From an uncultured Ruminococcus sp. (lineage in GTDB: Bacteria; Bacillota; Clostridia; Oscillospirales; Acutalibacteraceae): a DNA stretch of 42,213 bases. Within the stretch, counting starts at the first letter, position 1. Every line of letters begins with the position of its first letter. The DNA is taken from contig CADANT010000009.1 of NCBI GenBank assembly GCA_902789345.1, forward strand, positions 1 through 42,213, in the 5' to 3' direction. Shown one piece after another: positions 24,521 to 32,286 of the stretch. The notes under the pieces are model-generated. The model saw nothing but the letters and a program-made list of their open reading frames with translations, was not told the origin of the DNA and ran no database searches. The position numbers and the translations under genes were made by a program.

Positions 24521-25153
24521 ATGTCAGACACAAGCTACATAACGGTAGAAAAAGAGGCTGACGACAGTTTTGTTGAGAAGCGTTCTAAATTTATAGGCTA
24601 CTGCAAGCCTGTAAGCACCCAGCAGGAGGCGCTGGATTTTATTAACCAAATAAAAGCAAAGCATTGGGACGCCCGCCACAATGTTTACGCCTATTGCTTG
24701 CGTGACAATCAAGTAAAAAGATATTCCGACGACGGCGAACCCCAGGGCACGGCAGGTATGCCTGTACTGGAGGCTATGACGAAAAATAATGTTACCGACG
24801 CCGTAGTGGTAGTAACCAGATATTTTGGCGGAGTTCTGCTTGGTACAGGGGGACTTGTACGGGCATATTCCCACAGCGCCGTACTGGCACTGCAGGCGGC
24901 AGGAATAGTGAAAATGGAGCAGTGCCTTGTGTGCAGTCTTAGCTGTGACTATAACCAATATGGAAAGGTTTCGGCGCTTATTCCCCAGTGTGGCGGAGTA
25001 ATAGACAACAGCGACTTCGGCACAGATGTAAGCATAGATTTTCACATTAACAGTGTCGGCTTTAACACCCTTTCAAAACAGCTTGCAGAGGCTACCTGCG
25101 GACAGGTAGAGCCTCAGGAAAACAGCAGAGAATTTTTTGCTGTAAAGGAATAA
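24521..25153 (+). CDS. YigZ/IMPACT-family protein
   Basis: This 210-residue protein carries the UPF0029 N-terminal domain with SKFIGYC, DARHNVYAY, SDDGEPQGTAGMP and VVVTRYFGG-x-LGTGGL, followed by the DUF1949 C-terminal domain. The eukaryotic relative IMPACT/YIH1 modulates translation stress signalling. The bacterial role is not well defined. GGGAGG before the ATG is strong. Cytosolic. Confidence 0.9.
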   Translation: MSDTSYITVEKEADDSFVEKRSKFIGYCKPVSTQQEALDFINQIKAKHWDARHNVYAYCLRDNQVKRYSDDGEPQGTAGMPVLEAMTKNNVTDAVVVVTRYFGGVLLGTGGLVRAYSHSAVLALQAAGIVKMEQCLVCSLSCDYNQYGKVSALIPQCGGVIDNSDFGTDVSIDFHINSVGFNTLSKQLAEATCGQVEPQENSREFFAVKE

Positions 25154-25225
25154 TTTTTGCAGTGAATTTTGGGTGTTGATATCCTAAAACTGTAAAAATT
25201 TTTAAAACAGGTGCGGAGGAGAATT

Positions 25226-25663
25226 GTGGAGTTAGTTATAAAGCATTTTTCACAGCTTACGCCTGACGAGCTGTTGGATATTTTTAAGTTGAGGGTGTCT
25301 GTTTTTGTTGTAGAGCAAAATTGCCCATATCAGGAAATTGACGAGGCAGACCGACAGGCTTACCATATCTACCTGAAGGAAGATAATAAAATTCAGGCGT
25401 ATGTCAGGCTTCTGCCGCCTAATGTTACCTTTGATACGGTGGCTATAGGCAGGGTTATTTCAGCTAAAAGAGGCTGTAGGCTTGGCTATGAGATTTTTAA
25501 AAGCGGTATACAGGCGGCGCAGGATATATTTGACGCCAAAACAATTAAAATAGAGGCGCAAACCTATGCAAAGGGCTTTTATGAAAAGTTTGGTTTTAAG
25601 CAGTCTTCAGAGAAATTTTTAGAGGACGGTATTGAGCATATTGAAATGACCTTGAATTTGTAG
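25226..25663 (+). CDS. ElaA-like GNAT acetyltransferase
   Basis: I choose the GTG at 25226 (145 residues), 6 nt after GGAGG. An upstream GTG at 25211 would overlap that site. The sequence has the ElaA hallmark FKLRVSVFVVEQNCPYQEID and a GNAT core (IGRVISAKRGCRLGYEI). The motif A loop is R-G-C-R-L-G, close to the usual R/Q-x-x-G-x-G/A acetyl-CoA loop. The end is ...YEKFGFK. It transfers acetyl from acetyl-CoA to an unknown acceptor. Confidence 0.85.
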   Translation: MELVIKHFSQLTPDELLDIFKLRVSVFVVEQNCPYQEIDEADRQAYHIYLKEDNKIQAYVRLLPPNVTFDTVAIGRVISAKRGCRLGYEIFKSGIQAAQDIFDAKTIKIEAQTYAKGFYEKFGFKQSSEKFLEDGIEHIEMTLNL

Positions 25664-25744
25664 GCTGTGCTTCTGCTTGGTGTATCAAACACGGGAGAAT
25701 ACGCAAAAAAAGTAAAAAAAATAAAGGGTTTTTAAGGAATTTTT

Positions 25745-25797
25745 CGTATATATACTGTAGATGGATAGTAGGCTTTTTTTATGGTTGTGTATATACG
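25745..25797 (+). promoter_or_regulatory. Inverted repeat abutting the dgt ribosome-binding site
   Basis: CGTATATA (25745-25752) and TATATACG (25790-25797) are exact complements. The right arm ends on the first G of the GGAGG that serves the GTG at 25810. If both arms are in the mRNA, the hairpin would hold the ribosome-binding site at its base. Otherwise it may be an operator. Confidence 0.35.
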
Positions 25798-25809
25798 GAG
25801 GTGTTTATT

Positions 25810-26808
25810 GTGGAAATTCGTCAGAGAACAGAGCAATGGGAAAAGGAAAAGCTGTCAGACTATGCAACACTTGCTGTTGACAGCAAAGGCAGAAAACGCA
25901 ATGAGGAGCTTTGCCCTATAAGAACCTGCTTTCAGCGTGACCGTGACAGAATAACCCACTGCAAAGCTTTTAGAAGATTAAAGCATAAAACACAGGTGTT
26001 TTTGTCGCCGGAGGGCGACCATTACCGCACCAGGCTGACACATACCCTGGAGGTTTCTCAAATAGCCCGTACAATTTCAAGGGCGCTTATGCTGAATGAA
26101 GATTTAACCGAGGCTATTTCATTGGGGCACGACCTGGGGCATACACCCTTTGGACACGCCGGGGAGAGAGCCTTAGACGAGATTTCAGAATGTGGTTTTC
26201 AGCACTATAACCAAAGTGTAAGAGTAGTTGAAAAGCTGGAAAAAGAGGGCAAGGGGCTTAACCTGACAGCAGAGGTGCTAAACGGAATAGAACGCCACAC
26301 AAAGGGCGAATGGGCGTATACCCTGGAGGGCAGGGTAGTGCGCTATGCCGACAGAATAGCCTACATAAACCACGACATTGACGACGCTATTCGTGCTGGA
26401 ATTATAACTGAAAAGGACATACCAAGCAGGCTTACGCAGGTTTTAGGCAATTCTACAAGTCAGCGTATTAATACTTTGGTGGTTTCCCTTATTAAAAACA
26501 GCTCAAACGGAGAGCTTAAAATGGACGATGAGGTGTATGATGCCTACGAAAGCATACATAATTATATGTTTGAGCATGTATACACAAGCCCCCAGGCAAA
26601 GTCGGAGGAGAAGAAAATTCCCGATTTGGTGGCAAAGCTGTTTGAACATTACAAAAAGCACACCGACCTTTTGCACCCTGTAATGCAGGAAATAGCCGAA
26701 AAAGAGGGCATTGACAGAGCAGTGTGCGACTATATAGCCGGTATGACAGACCAGTATGCCATACAAATGTACAGCGAGTTTTTCGTGCCGAAAAGGTGGC
26801 AGTTTTAA
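25810..26808 (+). CDS. dgt: dGTPase-like HD-domain triphosphohydrolase
   Basis: I place the start at the GTG 8 nt after GGAGG (332 residues). An in-frame GTG at 25801 overlaps the ribosome-binding site. The protein is a dNTP triphosphohydrolase of the dGTPase family. The metal-binding HD set is visible as RLTHTLEVSQIAR, SLGHDLGHTPFGHAGE and the later RYADRIAYINHDIDDA. It cuts dNTPs to nucleoside and triphosphate and so tunes the dNTP pool. It lies just upstream of dnaG and rpoD, a common order in Clostridia that groups DNA supply, priming and transcription. Confidence 0.92.
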   Translation: MEIRQRTEQWEKEKLSDYATLAVDSKGRKRNEELCPIRTCFQRDRDRITHCKAFRRLKHKTQVFLSPEGDHYRTRLTHTLEVSQIARTISRALMLNEDLTEAISLGHDLGHTPFGHAGERALDEISECGFQHYNQSVRVVEKLEKEGKGLNLTAEVLNGIERHTKGEWAYTLEGRVVRYADRIAYINHDIDDAIRAGIITEKDIPSRLTQVLGNSTSQRINTLVVSLIKNSSNGELKMDDEVYDAYESIHNYMFEHVYTSPQAKSEEKKIPDLVAKLFEHYKKHTDLLHPVMQEIAEKEGIDRAVCDYIAGMTDQYAIQMYSEFFVPKRWQF

Positions 26809-26968
26809 CTTATATATTTGCAGGAACAGTACAAGTCTTTTTTATACTGTGTTAGGTTAATTTTACATTTGCCGCTGTTGTGTACGATTACCGTAAAAAT
26901 AAAATTGATATATAAACAAAAGCTATTAAACAGAATTGATATAAAAAACGAAAGGAGGGTGATAGGCT

Positions 26969-28738
26969 GTGGCGTTACCGGAGGAATTTTTACAGGAATT
27001 AAGAGATAAAAACGATATAACCGATGTTGTTTCGTCCTATGTCAATCTAAAAAGGGCAGGCAGGCTGTATTCGGGCAGGTGTCCTTTCCACAGCGAAAAA
27101 ACCCCCTCTTTTTATGTGTACCCCGACACCCAGTCGTTTTACTGCTTTGGCTGTGGAACAGGCGGCGAGGTTATAACCTTTATAAGAAAAATAGAAAATT
27201 TAGACTACATAGAGGCCGTAAAACTGTTGGCACAGCGCTGTGGTATGGATATGCCGCAGGATTCCTATGACGACAGTATGGCCAAGCTAAGAAGAAGTAT
27301 TTACGAAATAAACAGGGAAACCGCAAGGTTTTTCCACAAATGTTTAATTTCACCGGAGGGCAAAGCAGGGCTTGACTATTTGCGAAGGAGGGGTTTAACG
27401 GACAAAACCATTAAACGCTTTGGCTTAGGCTTTGCTCCGGACAAGCCCTTTGAGCTTATTAATCATCTGCACAGCAAGGGCTACAGCGACAGTAAGCTTA
27501 TACAAGCAAATGTTGCCACAAGGTCAAGAAACGGCCACACAATGTCAAGATTTTACAACAGGGTAATGTTCCCTATTATTGACCTTAGGGGCAATGTTGT
27601 GGCGTTTGGCGGCAGAATTATGAGCGACCAAAAGCCAAAGTATCTAAACACAGCCGACACGCCTGTTTTTTCAAAAAGTCATCAGCTGTTTGCACTGAAT
27701 ATGGCTAAAAATGTAAACACCAGACAGCTTATTTTGGCAGAGGGCTATATGGATGTAATAGCTTTGCACCAGGCAGGCTTTGAAAACGCAGTGGCAACCC
27801 TGGGTACGGCACTTACACCATCCCAGGCAGAAATTATGCACAGGTATGCCGACGAGGTTATTATTTGCTACGACTCTGACGAGGCAGGCACAAAAGCCTC
27901 CGACCGTGCTATACCAATGCTTAGAAAAGCCGGACTAAAGGTGAGGGTGGTAACAGTGCCCGGCGCAAAGGACCCTGACGAATTTATGAAGTCCCACGGT
28001 GACAAGGGGCCGGCAATATTCAGAGTATTACTTGAAAAAAGCGCAGGCGACATTGACTACAAGCTTGAAAAGCTGCTTGACAAATACAACATAAACCAAA
28101 CCCAGGGCAAGGTGGAGTACCTTACAGAGGCGGCCGCTATTATTGCAGACTCTGCCAACCCTATAGAGCGTGACATTTACATATCATCCCTAAGCGAAAA
28201 GCTGGGAGTAAAAAAGGACGCTATAGACCAGCAGGTGCAAAAAAGGCTGAAATATTCCGCAAGACAACAGCGGCGAAAGGATTTTCGCAATATCAGCGAC
28301 GATTTATCTGCAAGGCATGACAAAATTAACCCCGAAAAGGCTAAAAACCGCCGTGCCGCCACCGCCGAGGAATATTTAATTGCCTTTTTGCTGGAAAACC
28401 CACATATGAGCCAGTATATAACAAGCAAAGTTCCCCCAAGCAAATTTGCTACGGAGTTTAACAAAAAGGTTTACAGTGTGGTTTTAAACAAAATTGAAAG
28501 CAACGGCAACACTACGCTCACAGCTCTTTCACAGGAGTTTACCCAAGATGAGCTTAGCTATATAGCCGCCTTTGTGGCTACTATTTTGCCGGAAAGCCTC
28601 AATAAAGAAAGCCTGGACCAATGCATAACCGTGCTTTTGCAGGAATATGAAAAAAATTTGACGGAAAGCCCAAAGGATATGTCAGACGACGATATGCTGG
28701 AATATTTTAACAAGCTGGGCAAAATTAAGGGCAGTTAA
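26969..28738 (+). CDS. dnaG: DNA primase
   Basis: The 589-residue protein makes RNA primers at the replication fork. The N-terminal CHC2 zinc finger has Cys38, His41, Cys59 and Cys62 (CPFH...CFGC). The Toprim catalytic core has LAEGYMDVIAL and the acidic YDSDEAG. The C-terminal helicase-binding part follows a Lys/Arg-rich linker. The start is a GTG behind AAAGGAGGGTGA. rpoD follows after about 100 nt. The arrangement matches the dnaG-sigA macromolecular synthesis operon of Firmicutes, without rpsU. Confidence 0.95.
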   Translation: MALPEEFLQELRDKNDITDVVSSYVNLKRAGRLYSGRCPFHSEKTPSFYVYPDTQSFYCFGCGTGGEVITFIRKIENLDYIEAVKLLAQRCGMDMPQDSYDDSMAKLRRSIYEINRETARFFHKCLISPEGKAGLDYLRRRGLTDKTIKRFGLGFAPDKPFELINHLHSKGYSDSKLIQANVATRSRNGHTMSRFYNRVMFPIIDLRGNVVAFGGRIMSDQKPKYLNTADTPVFSKSHQLFALNMAKNVNTRQLILAEGYMDVIALHQAGFENAVATLGTALTPSQAEIMHRYADEVIICYDSDEAGTKASDRAIPMLRKAGLKVRVVTVPGAKDPDEFMKSHGDKGPAIFRVLLEKSAGDIDYKLEKLLDKYNINQTQGKVEYLTEAAAIIADSANPIERDIYISSLSEKLGVKKDAIDQQVQKRLKYSARQQRRKDFRNISDDLSARHDKINPEKAKNRRAATAEEYLIAFLLENPHMSQYITSKVPPSKFATEFNKKVYSVVLNKIESNGNTTLTALSQEFTQDELSYIAAFVATILPESLNKESLDQCITVLLQEYEKNLTESPKDMSDDDMLEYFNKLGKIKGS

Positions 28739-28841
28739 ACAGATAGCCTGTTTGTACTAATAACTGTTAATAAATTGGAAAATATACATTACAGCTGTTA
28801 GTATTTAATATACAGATAAGGAATGGAAAGGATTGAAAAAA

Positions 28842-29972
28842 ATGGCAGCAACCAAACCAGACAAGAGAACTATTGTTAAAGAAATTCTCGAGAAAGGTAA
28901 AGCAGCCGGTAAGCTGACTACCAAGGAAATTTTTGATATAATGGGAGAAACCGACTTTGACCCCGAACAGCTGGAGCGTATGTATGACCAGCTTGAAAAA
29001 GAGGGCGTAGAGGTTGTAGAAGACCTTGTAGATGATATTTCGGGCATTTCTGATATTGAAATTAATAAAATAGAAAAGTCAAACGAGGGCGACGACACCG
29101 GCGAAGGTCACACTGCCGCAGACGCCGCTATTGCAGACAATATTGCCATTGACGACCCTGTAAAGGTTTATCTAAAGGAAATAGGCAGAGTGCCTTTGCT
29201 GTCGTCAGAGGAGGAAATAGAGCTGGCAGTCAGAATAAAAAACGGAGATGTTGCCGCAAAGAAAAGACTGTCCGAGGCTAACCTGCGTTTGGTAGTAAGT
29301 ATAGCAAAAAGATACCTAGGCAGAGGTATGCAGTTCCTTGACCTTATACAGGAGGGTAACTTAGGTCTGATAAAGGCTGTTGAAAAGTTTGACCATACAA
29401 AGGGCTTTAAATTTTCTACCTATGCAACATGGTGGATAAGACAGGCTATTACAAGAGCTATAGCAGACCAGGCACGAACCATAAGAATACCTGTGCATAT
29501 GGTGGAAACAATTAACAAGGTTAAAAAGGTTTCAAGCCAGCTTTTGCACGCCAACGGTCATGAGCCTACAGCAGAGGAAATTGCCGCTGAAATTGATATG
29601 CCTATTGACAAGGTGCGTGAAATTATGCGTGTAGCGCAGGAGCCTGTATCTCTTGAAACACCTATAGGCGAGGAAGAGGACAGCCACCTGGGGGACTTTA
29701 TATCAGACGACGACACACCGGCGCCTGCTGATGTAGCCTCACATACATTGCTTAAAGAACAGCTTGGGGATGTGCTGGACACCCTTACACCACGGGAGAA
29801 AAAGGTGCTTATACTGCGTTTTGGCTTGCTTGACGGCCGTTCAAGAACTCTTGAAGAGGTTGGCAAGGAGTTTAATGTTACCCGTGAGCGTATAAGACAG
29901 ATAGAGGCAAAGGCTCTAAGAAAGCTTCGTCACCCTAGCAGAAGCAAGAAGCTAAAGGATTTTCTTGACTGA
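28842..29972 (+). CDS. rpoD: Primary sigma factor RpoD/SigA
   Basis: This is the housekeeping sigma-70 factor, 376 residues from the ATG. A TTG three codons upstream at 28833 is also possible, since AAGGA at 28818 and AAAGGA at 28827 support one each. Region 1.1-like N-terminus, region 1.2 ([14 protein letters not shown]), region 2 ([14 protein letters not shown], then [14 protein letters not shown]), region 3 and region 4 ([20 protein letters not shown]) are all present. It recognises promoters of the TTGACA-17-TATAAT type that recur in this window. Confidence 0.96.
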   Translation: MAATKPDKRTIVKEILEKGKAAGKLTTKEIFDIMGETDFDPEQLERMYDQLEKEGVEVVEDLVDDISGISDIEINKIEKSNEGDDTGEGHTAADAAIADNIAIDDPVKVYLKEIGRVPLLSSEEEIELAVRIKNGDVAAKKRLSEANLRLVVSIAKRYLGRGMQFLDLIQEGNLGLIKAVEKFDHTKGFKFSTYATWWIRQAITRAIADQARTIRIPVHMVETINKVKKVSSQLLHANGHEPTAEEIAAEIDMPIDKVREIMRVAQEPVSLETPIGEEEDSHLGDFISDDDTPAPADVASHTLLKEQLGDVLDTLTPREKKVLILRFGLLDGRSRTLEEVGKEFNVTRERIRQIEAKALRKLRHPSRSKKLKDFLD

Positions 29973-30000
29973 TTTTAAAATTGATTTTAAAAATATACAA

Positions 30001-30034
30001 ACGGCTTACAGCTTTTGGCTGTAGGTCGTTTTTT
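30001..30034 (+). terminator. Terminator of dnaG-rpoD
   Basis: ACGGCTTACAGC pairs with GCTGTAGGTCGT over 12 bp with two wobbles around TTTTG, followed by TTTTTT. Confidence 0.85.
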
Positions 30035-30207
30035 ACTGCGGTGTATTTGTCTTTGAAATTTTCTTTTTAAATTTTTAATAAATAGTGTATTTATTTTTCA
30101 CTCTTACGGGCAAAATAAATTATAAAGCTGTACTATTGCCAAAAGGTTTAAATATTTTTAAGCTTTTAAGGGCTTTAGGCACAATGGATTTTGTAAAGGA
30201 GTTATGT

Positions 30208-31212
30208 ATGAACAGAATAGGAAGATACACTATAGCATACAACAATCAGCCTGCCGTAGCAGGTTTTGGCTCTGTGGCAGGCAAAAAGGAAAGCGAGGGG
30301 CCGCTAAAGGAGTATTTCCACAAAATAGAGTATGATACAAAGCTGGGCTGTGACACCTGGGAGCAGGCAGAAAGTATGCTTCAAAAAGAGGCCATACAAA
30401 TTGCACTGGAAAAAGCGCAAATAAGCGGCGAGCTTATTCAGCTGGCATTTGGCGGCGACCTTTTAAACCAGTGCATAAGCACCAGCTACAGTATTCGTGG
30501 CTTTAACATACCGTTTTTGGGACAGTACGGCGCTTGTTCTACAATGGTGCAAAGCCTTATTTTGGCGGGGCTTATGGTAGACGGCGGCTACTGCAGAAAT
30601 TCTTTGGCTGTTACCTCGTCACATTTTTGCTCGGCTGAAAGGCAGTTTCGCTTTCCGCTGGAATACGGCGGTCAAAGAACGCCGGCGGCACAGTGGACGG
30701 TTACAGGCAGTGGCGCAATAGTGGTTTCGCAGTACGGAAACGGCCCAAAGCTAAAGCACTGTACCATTGGCAAGGTGGTAGATATGGGCGTAACCGATAT
30801 TAACAATATGGGTGCGGCAATGGCACCTGCCGCCTGCGACACAATAAAGTCCTTTCTAAAGGACACAAAAACAAAGCCCTCCGACTATGACCTTATTCTA
30901 ACAGGTGACCTTGGAAAAATCGGCTCGCAACTGCTTTTGGAGCTTTTGCAAAAAGAAAATATAGACATCTCCCGTCAACACAACGACTGTGGAATGATGA
31001 TATACGACATTGAAAAGCAGGATGTACACGCCGGCGGCAGTGGCTGCGGCTGCTGCGGAAGTGTTTTGTGCGGCTATATACTCGAAAATATGTGCAAAGG
31101 CAAGCTTAAAAATATACTTGTTACCGCCACAGGTGCATTAATGTCGCCTACGGCAAATCAGCAGGGGGAGAGCACCCCGGGAATTGCACATTTAATTCAT
31201 TTGGAAATTTAA
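30208..31212 (+). CDS. spoVAD: Stage V sporulation protein AD
   Basis: The 334 residues from the ATG behind AAAGGAG match SpoVAD in length and motifs: a thiolase-like fold, the internal GQYGACSTMV, SSHFCSAERQFR, and the Gly/Cys-rich GGSGCGCCGS near the end. SpoVAD binds dipicolinic acid and sits with the SpoVA channel in the spore inner membrane. In most spore formers it is flanked by spoVAC and spoVAE, but here neither is adjacent. Rather, it stands alone between rpoD and a terminator region. I see no clear sigma-G promoter. The gene implies that the organism makes spores. Confidence 0.93.
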   Translation: MNRIGRYTIAYNNQPAVAGFGSVAGKKESEGPLKEYFHKIEYDTKLGCDTWEQAESMLQKEAIQIALEKAQISGELIQLAFGGDLLNQCISTSYSIRGFNIPFLGQYGACSTMVQSLILAGLMVDGGYCRNSLAVTSSHFCSAERQFRFPLEYGGQRTPAAQWTVTGSGAIVVSQYGNGPKLKHCTIGKVVDMGVTDINNMGAAMAPAACDTIKSFLKDTKTKPSDYDLILTGDLGKIGSQLLLELLQKENIDISRQHNDCGMMIYDIEKQDVHAGGSGCGCCGSVLCGYILENMCKGKLKNILVTATGALMSPTANQQGESTPGIAHLIHLEI

Positions 31213-31334
31213 GCCGGTTGTCAGAGGCCGAATTGCCTATAAATAAAATACTGCATTGAAATACTGCACTAAGGCACTGTATTGAAACGCTTTACTAAAA
31301 ATGAACTGAAAATAATACACCAAAATACTGTACA
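31213..31334. other. Intergenic stretch with short ATACTGCA repeats, no gene
   Basis: AAATACTGCA occurs twice in a row (about 31239 and 31257), and looser copies (CACTGTATTGAAA, AAATACTGTACA) follow. No coding frame with a ribosome-binding site is seen. Confidence 0.4.
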
Positions 31335-31443
31335 AAAATAAAAAACCCCCACAACAAGCACTGTGTATTGCAAATAAACAGCCCAAAAGGTTAAGCCCGA
31401 AGGTCTAATTCTTTCGGCGGTTTACAAGGTGCTTTGTTGTGGG
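31335..31443 (-). terminator. Structured 3' element ending in a terminator
   Basis: On the minus strand an outer stem (CCCACAACAAAGCAC with GTGCTTGTTGTGGG, plus coordinates 31429-31443 and 31348-31361) closes about 67 nt that can form GTAAAC/GTTTA and CCGAA/TTCGG stems. GGGGG, then TTTTTT and more T follow, so the outer stem itself serves as an intrinsic terminator. It lies about 190-290 nt past the stop of the ABC ATPase gene. It may be only a long terminator or a separate small RNA with inner structure. Confidence 0.6.
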
Positions 31444-31635
31444 AATTTTAGTTTCATATTTTAATTGTGAGAGCCTTATCTTTATATTGTTGGATATTTA
31501 TTATGAGGTTTAATTAAAATTTTGCAGATTTTATTTAACCTGTTGCTCTTTAAAAATGTAATTTGTAAATAACAGCCTGTAAGAGCTATTCTTATGTAAT
31601 TAATAGCCGCAAAAATTTACAAATGCATTTAAAAA
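31444..31635. other. AT-rich 3' region of the ABC operon, no gene seen
   Basis: This is the stretch between the stop of the minus-strand ATPase gene and the structured terminator. No frame, repeat or strong hairpin is seen. Confidence 0.4.
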
Positions 31636-32286
31636 TTACTTGTTGTCGCTGCCTATAACCAGGTGTTTGGTGGCGTAGGCGTCTACCTGTGGGTCGTGGG
31701 TAACAACTATTATTGTTCTGCCGTTTTTGTTCATTTCCTGCAAAAGCCCCAGTACCTCGTCACGGTTTGCACCGTCCAGGCTGCCGGTAGGCTCGTCTGC
31801 CAAAACAAGCTTAGAGGGCTTTAGCAGTATTTTTGCCATTGCCACTCTTTGTTGTTCGCCGCCGCTTAGCTGGTACACCTTCTTTTTTTCGTAACCCATT
31901 AGTCCGACCTTTTCAAGAGCTTCGGCCATTTTTTTATTGCGTTCCTCATTGCTGTAGTGCAGGTAGTGGGTGGCAACCTTTAAATTATAAATAACCGTTT
32001 CTTCCTCAATTAAGCCGTAATTTTGAAACAAATACGAAATTGTATTTCTAAGCAGGCCTATACCCTTTGCGGAGTTAAAGCGTGGGTTCTTTACACCGTC
32101 TATTTCAAGTGTGCCGGAGTCCGGCTTTTCAAGCATACCTATAATATTAAGCAGGGTGCTTTTTCCCGCTCCGCTTACTCCTGTTATACAAAGGAACTCG
32201 CCTTCATCTACCTCTAAATTAAAATCCTTAAAAATAACCTTGTTGTCAAATTTTTTGTTAATATTTTTTAGTGACACTATGCTCAT
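31636..32286 (-). CDS. ABC transporter ATP-binding subunit (lactococcin 972 type)
   Basis: I start at the ATG that overlaps the permease stop (TAATG) behind AGGGGG, giving 216 residues. A longer open frame upstream is just antisense-free read-through in the permease gene. Walker A is GVSGAGKST, the signature is LSGGEQQR, Walker B is LVLADEPTG, and the H-loop is VVTHD. The short, MacB/LolD-like ATPase pairs with the 709-residue permease. This pair matches the putative bacteriocin-export transporters of the lactococcin 972 group. Confidence 0.9.
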   Translation of the reverse strand: MSIVSLKNINKKFDNKVIFKDFNLEVDEGEFLCITGVSGAGKSTLLNIIGMLEKPDSGTLEIDGVKNPRFNSAKGIGLLRNTISYLFQNYGLIEEETVIYNLKVATHYLHYSNEERNKKMAEALEKVGLMGYEKKKVYQLSGGEQQRVAMAKILLKPSKLVLADEPTGSLDGANRDEVLGLLQEMNKNGRTIIVVTHDPQVDAYATKHLVIGSDNK

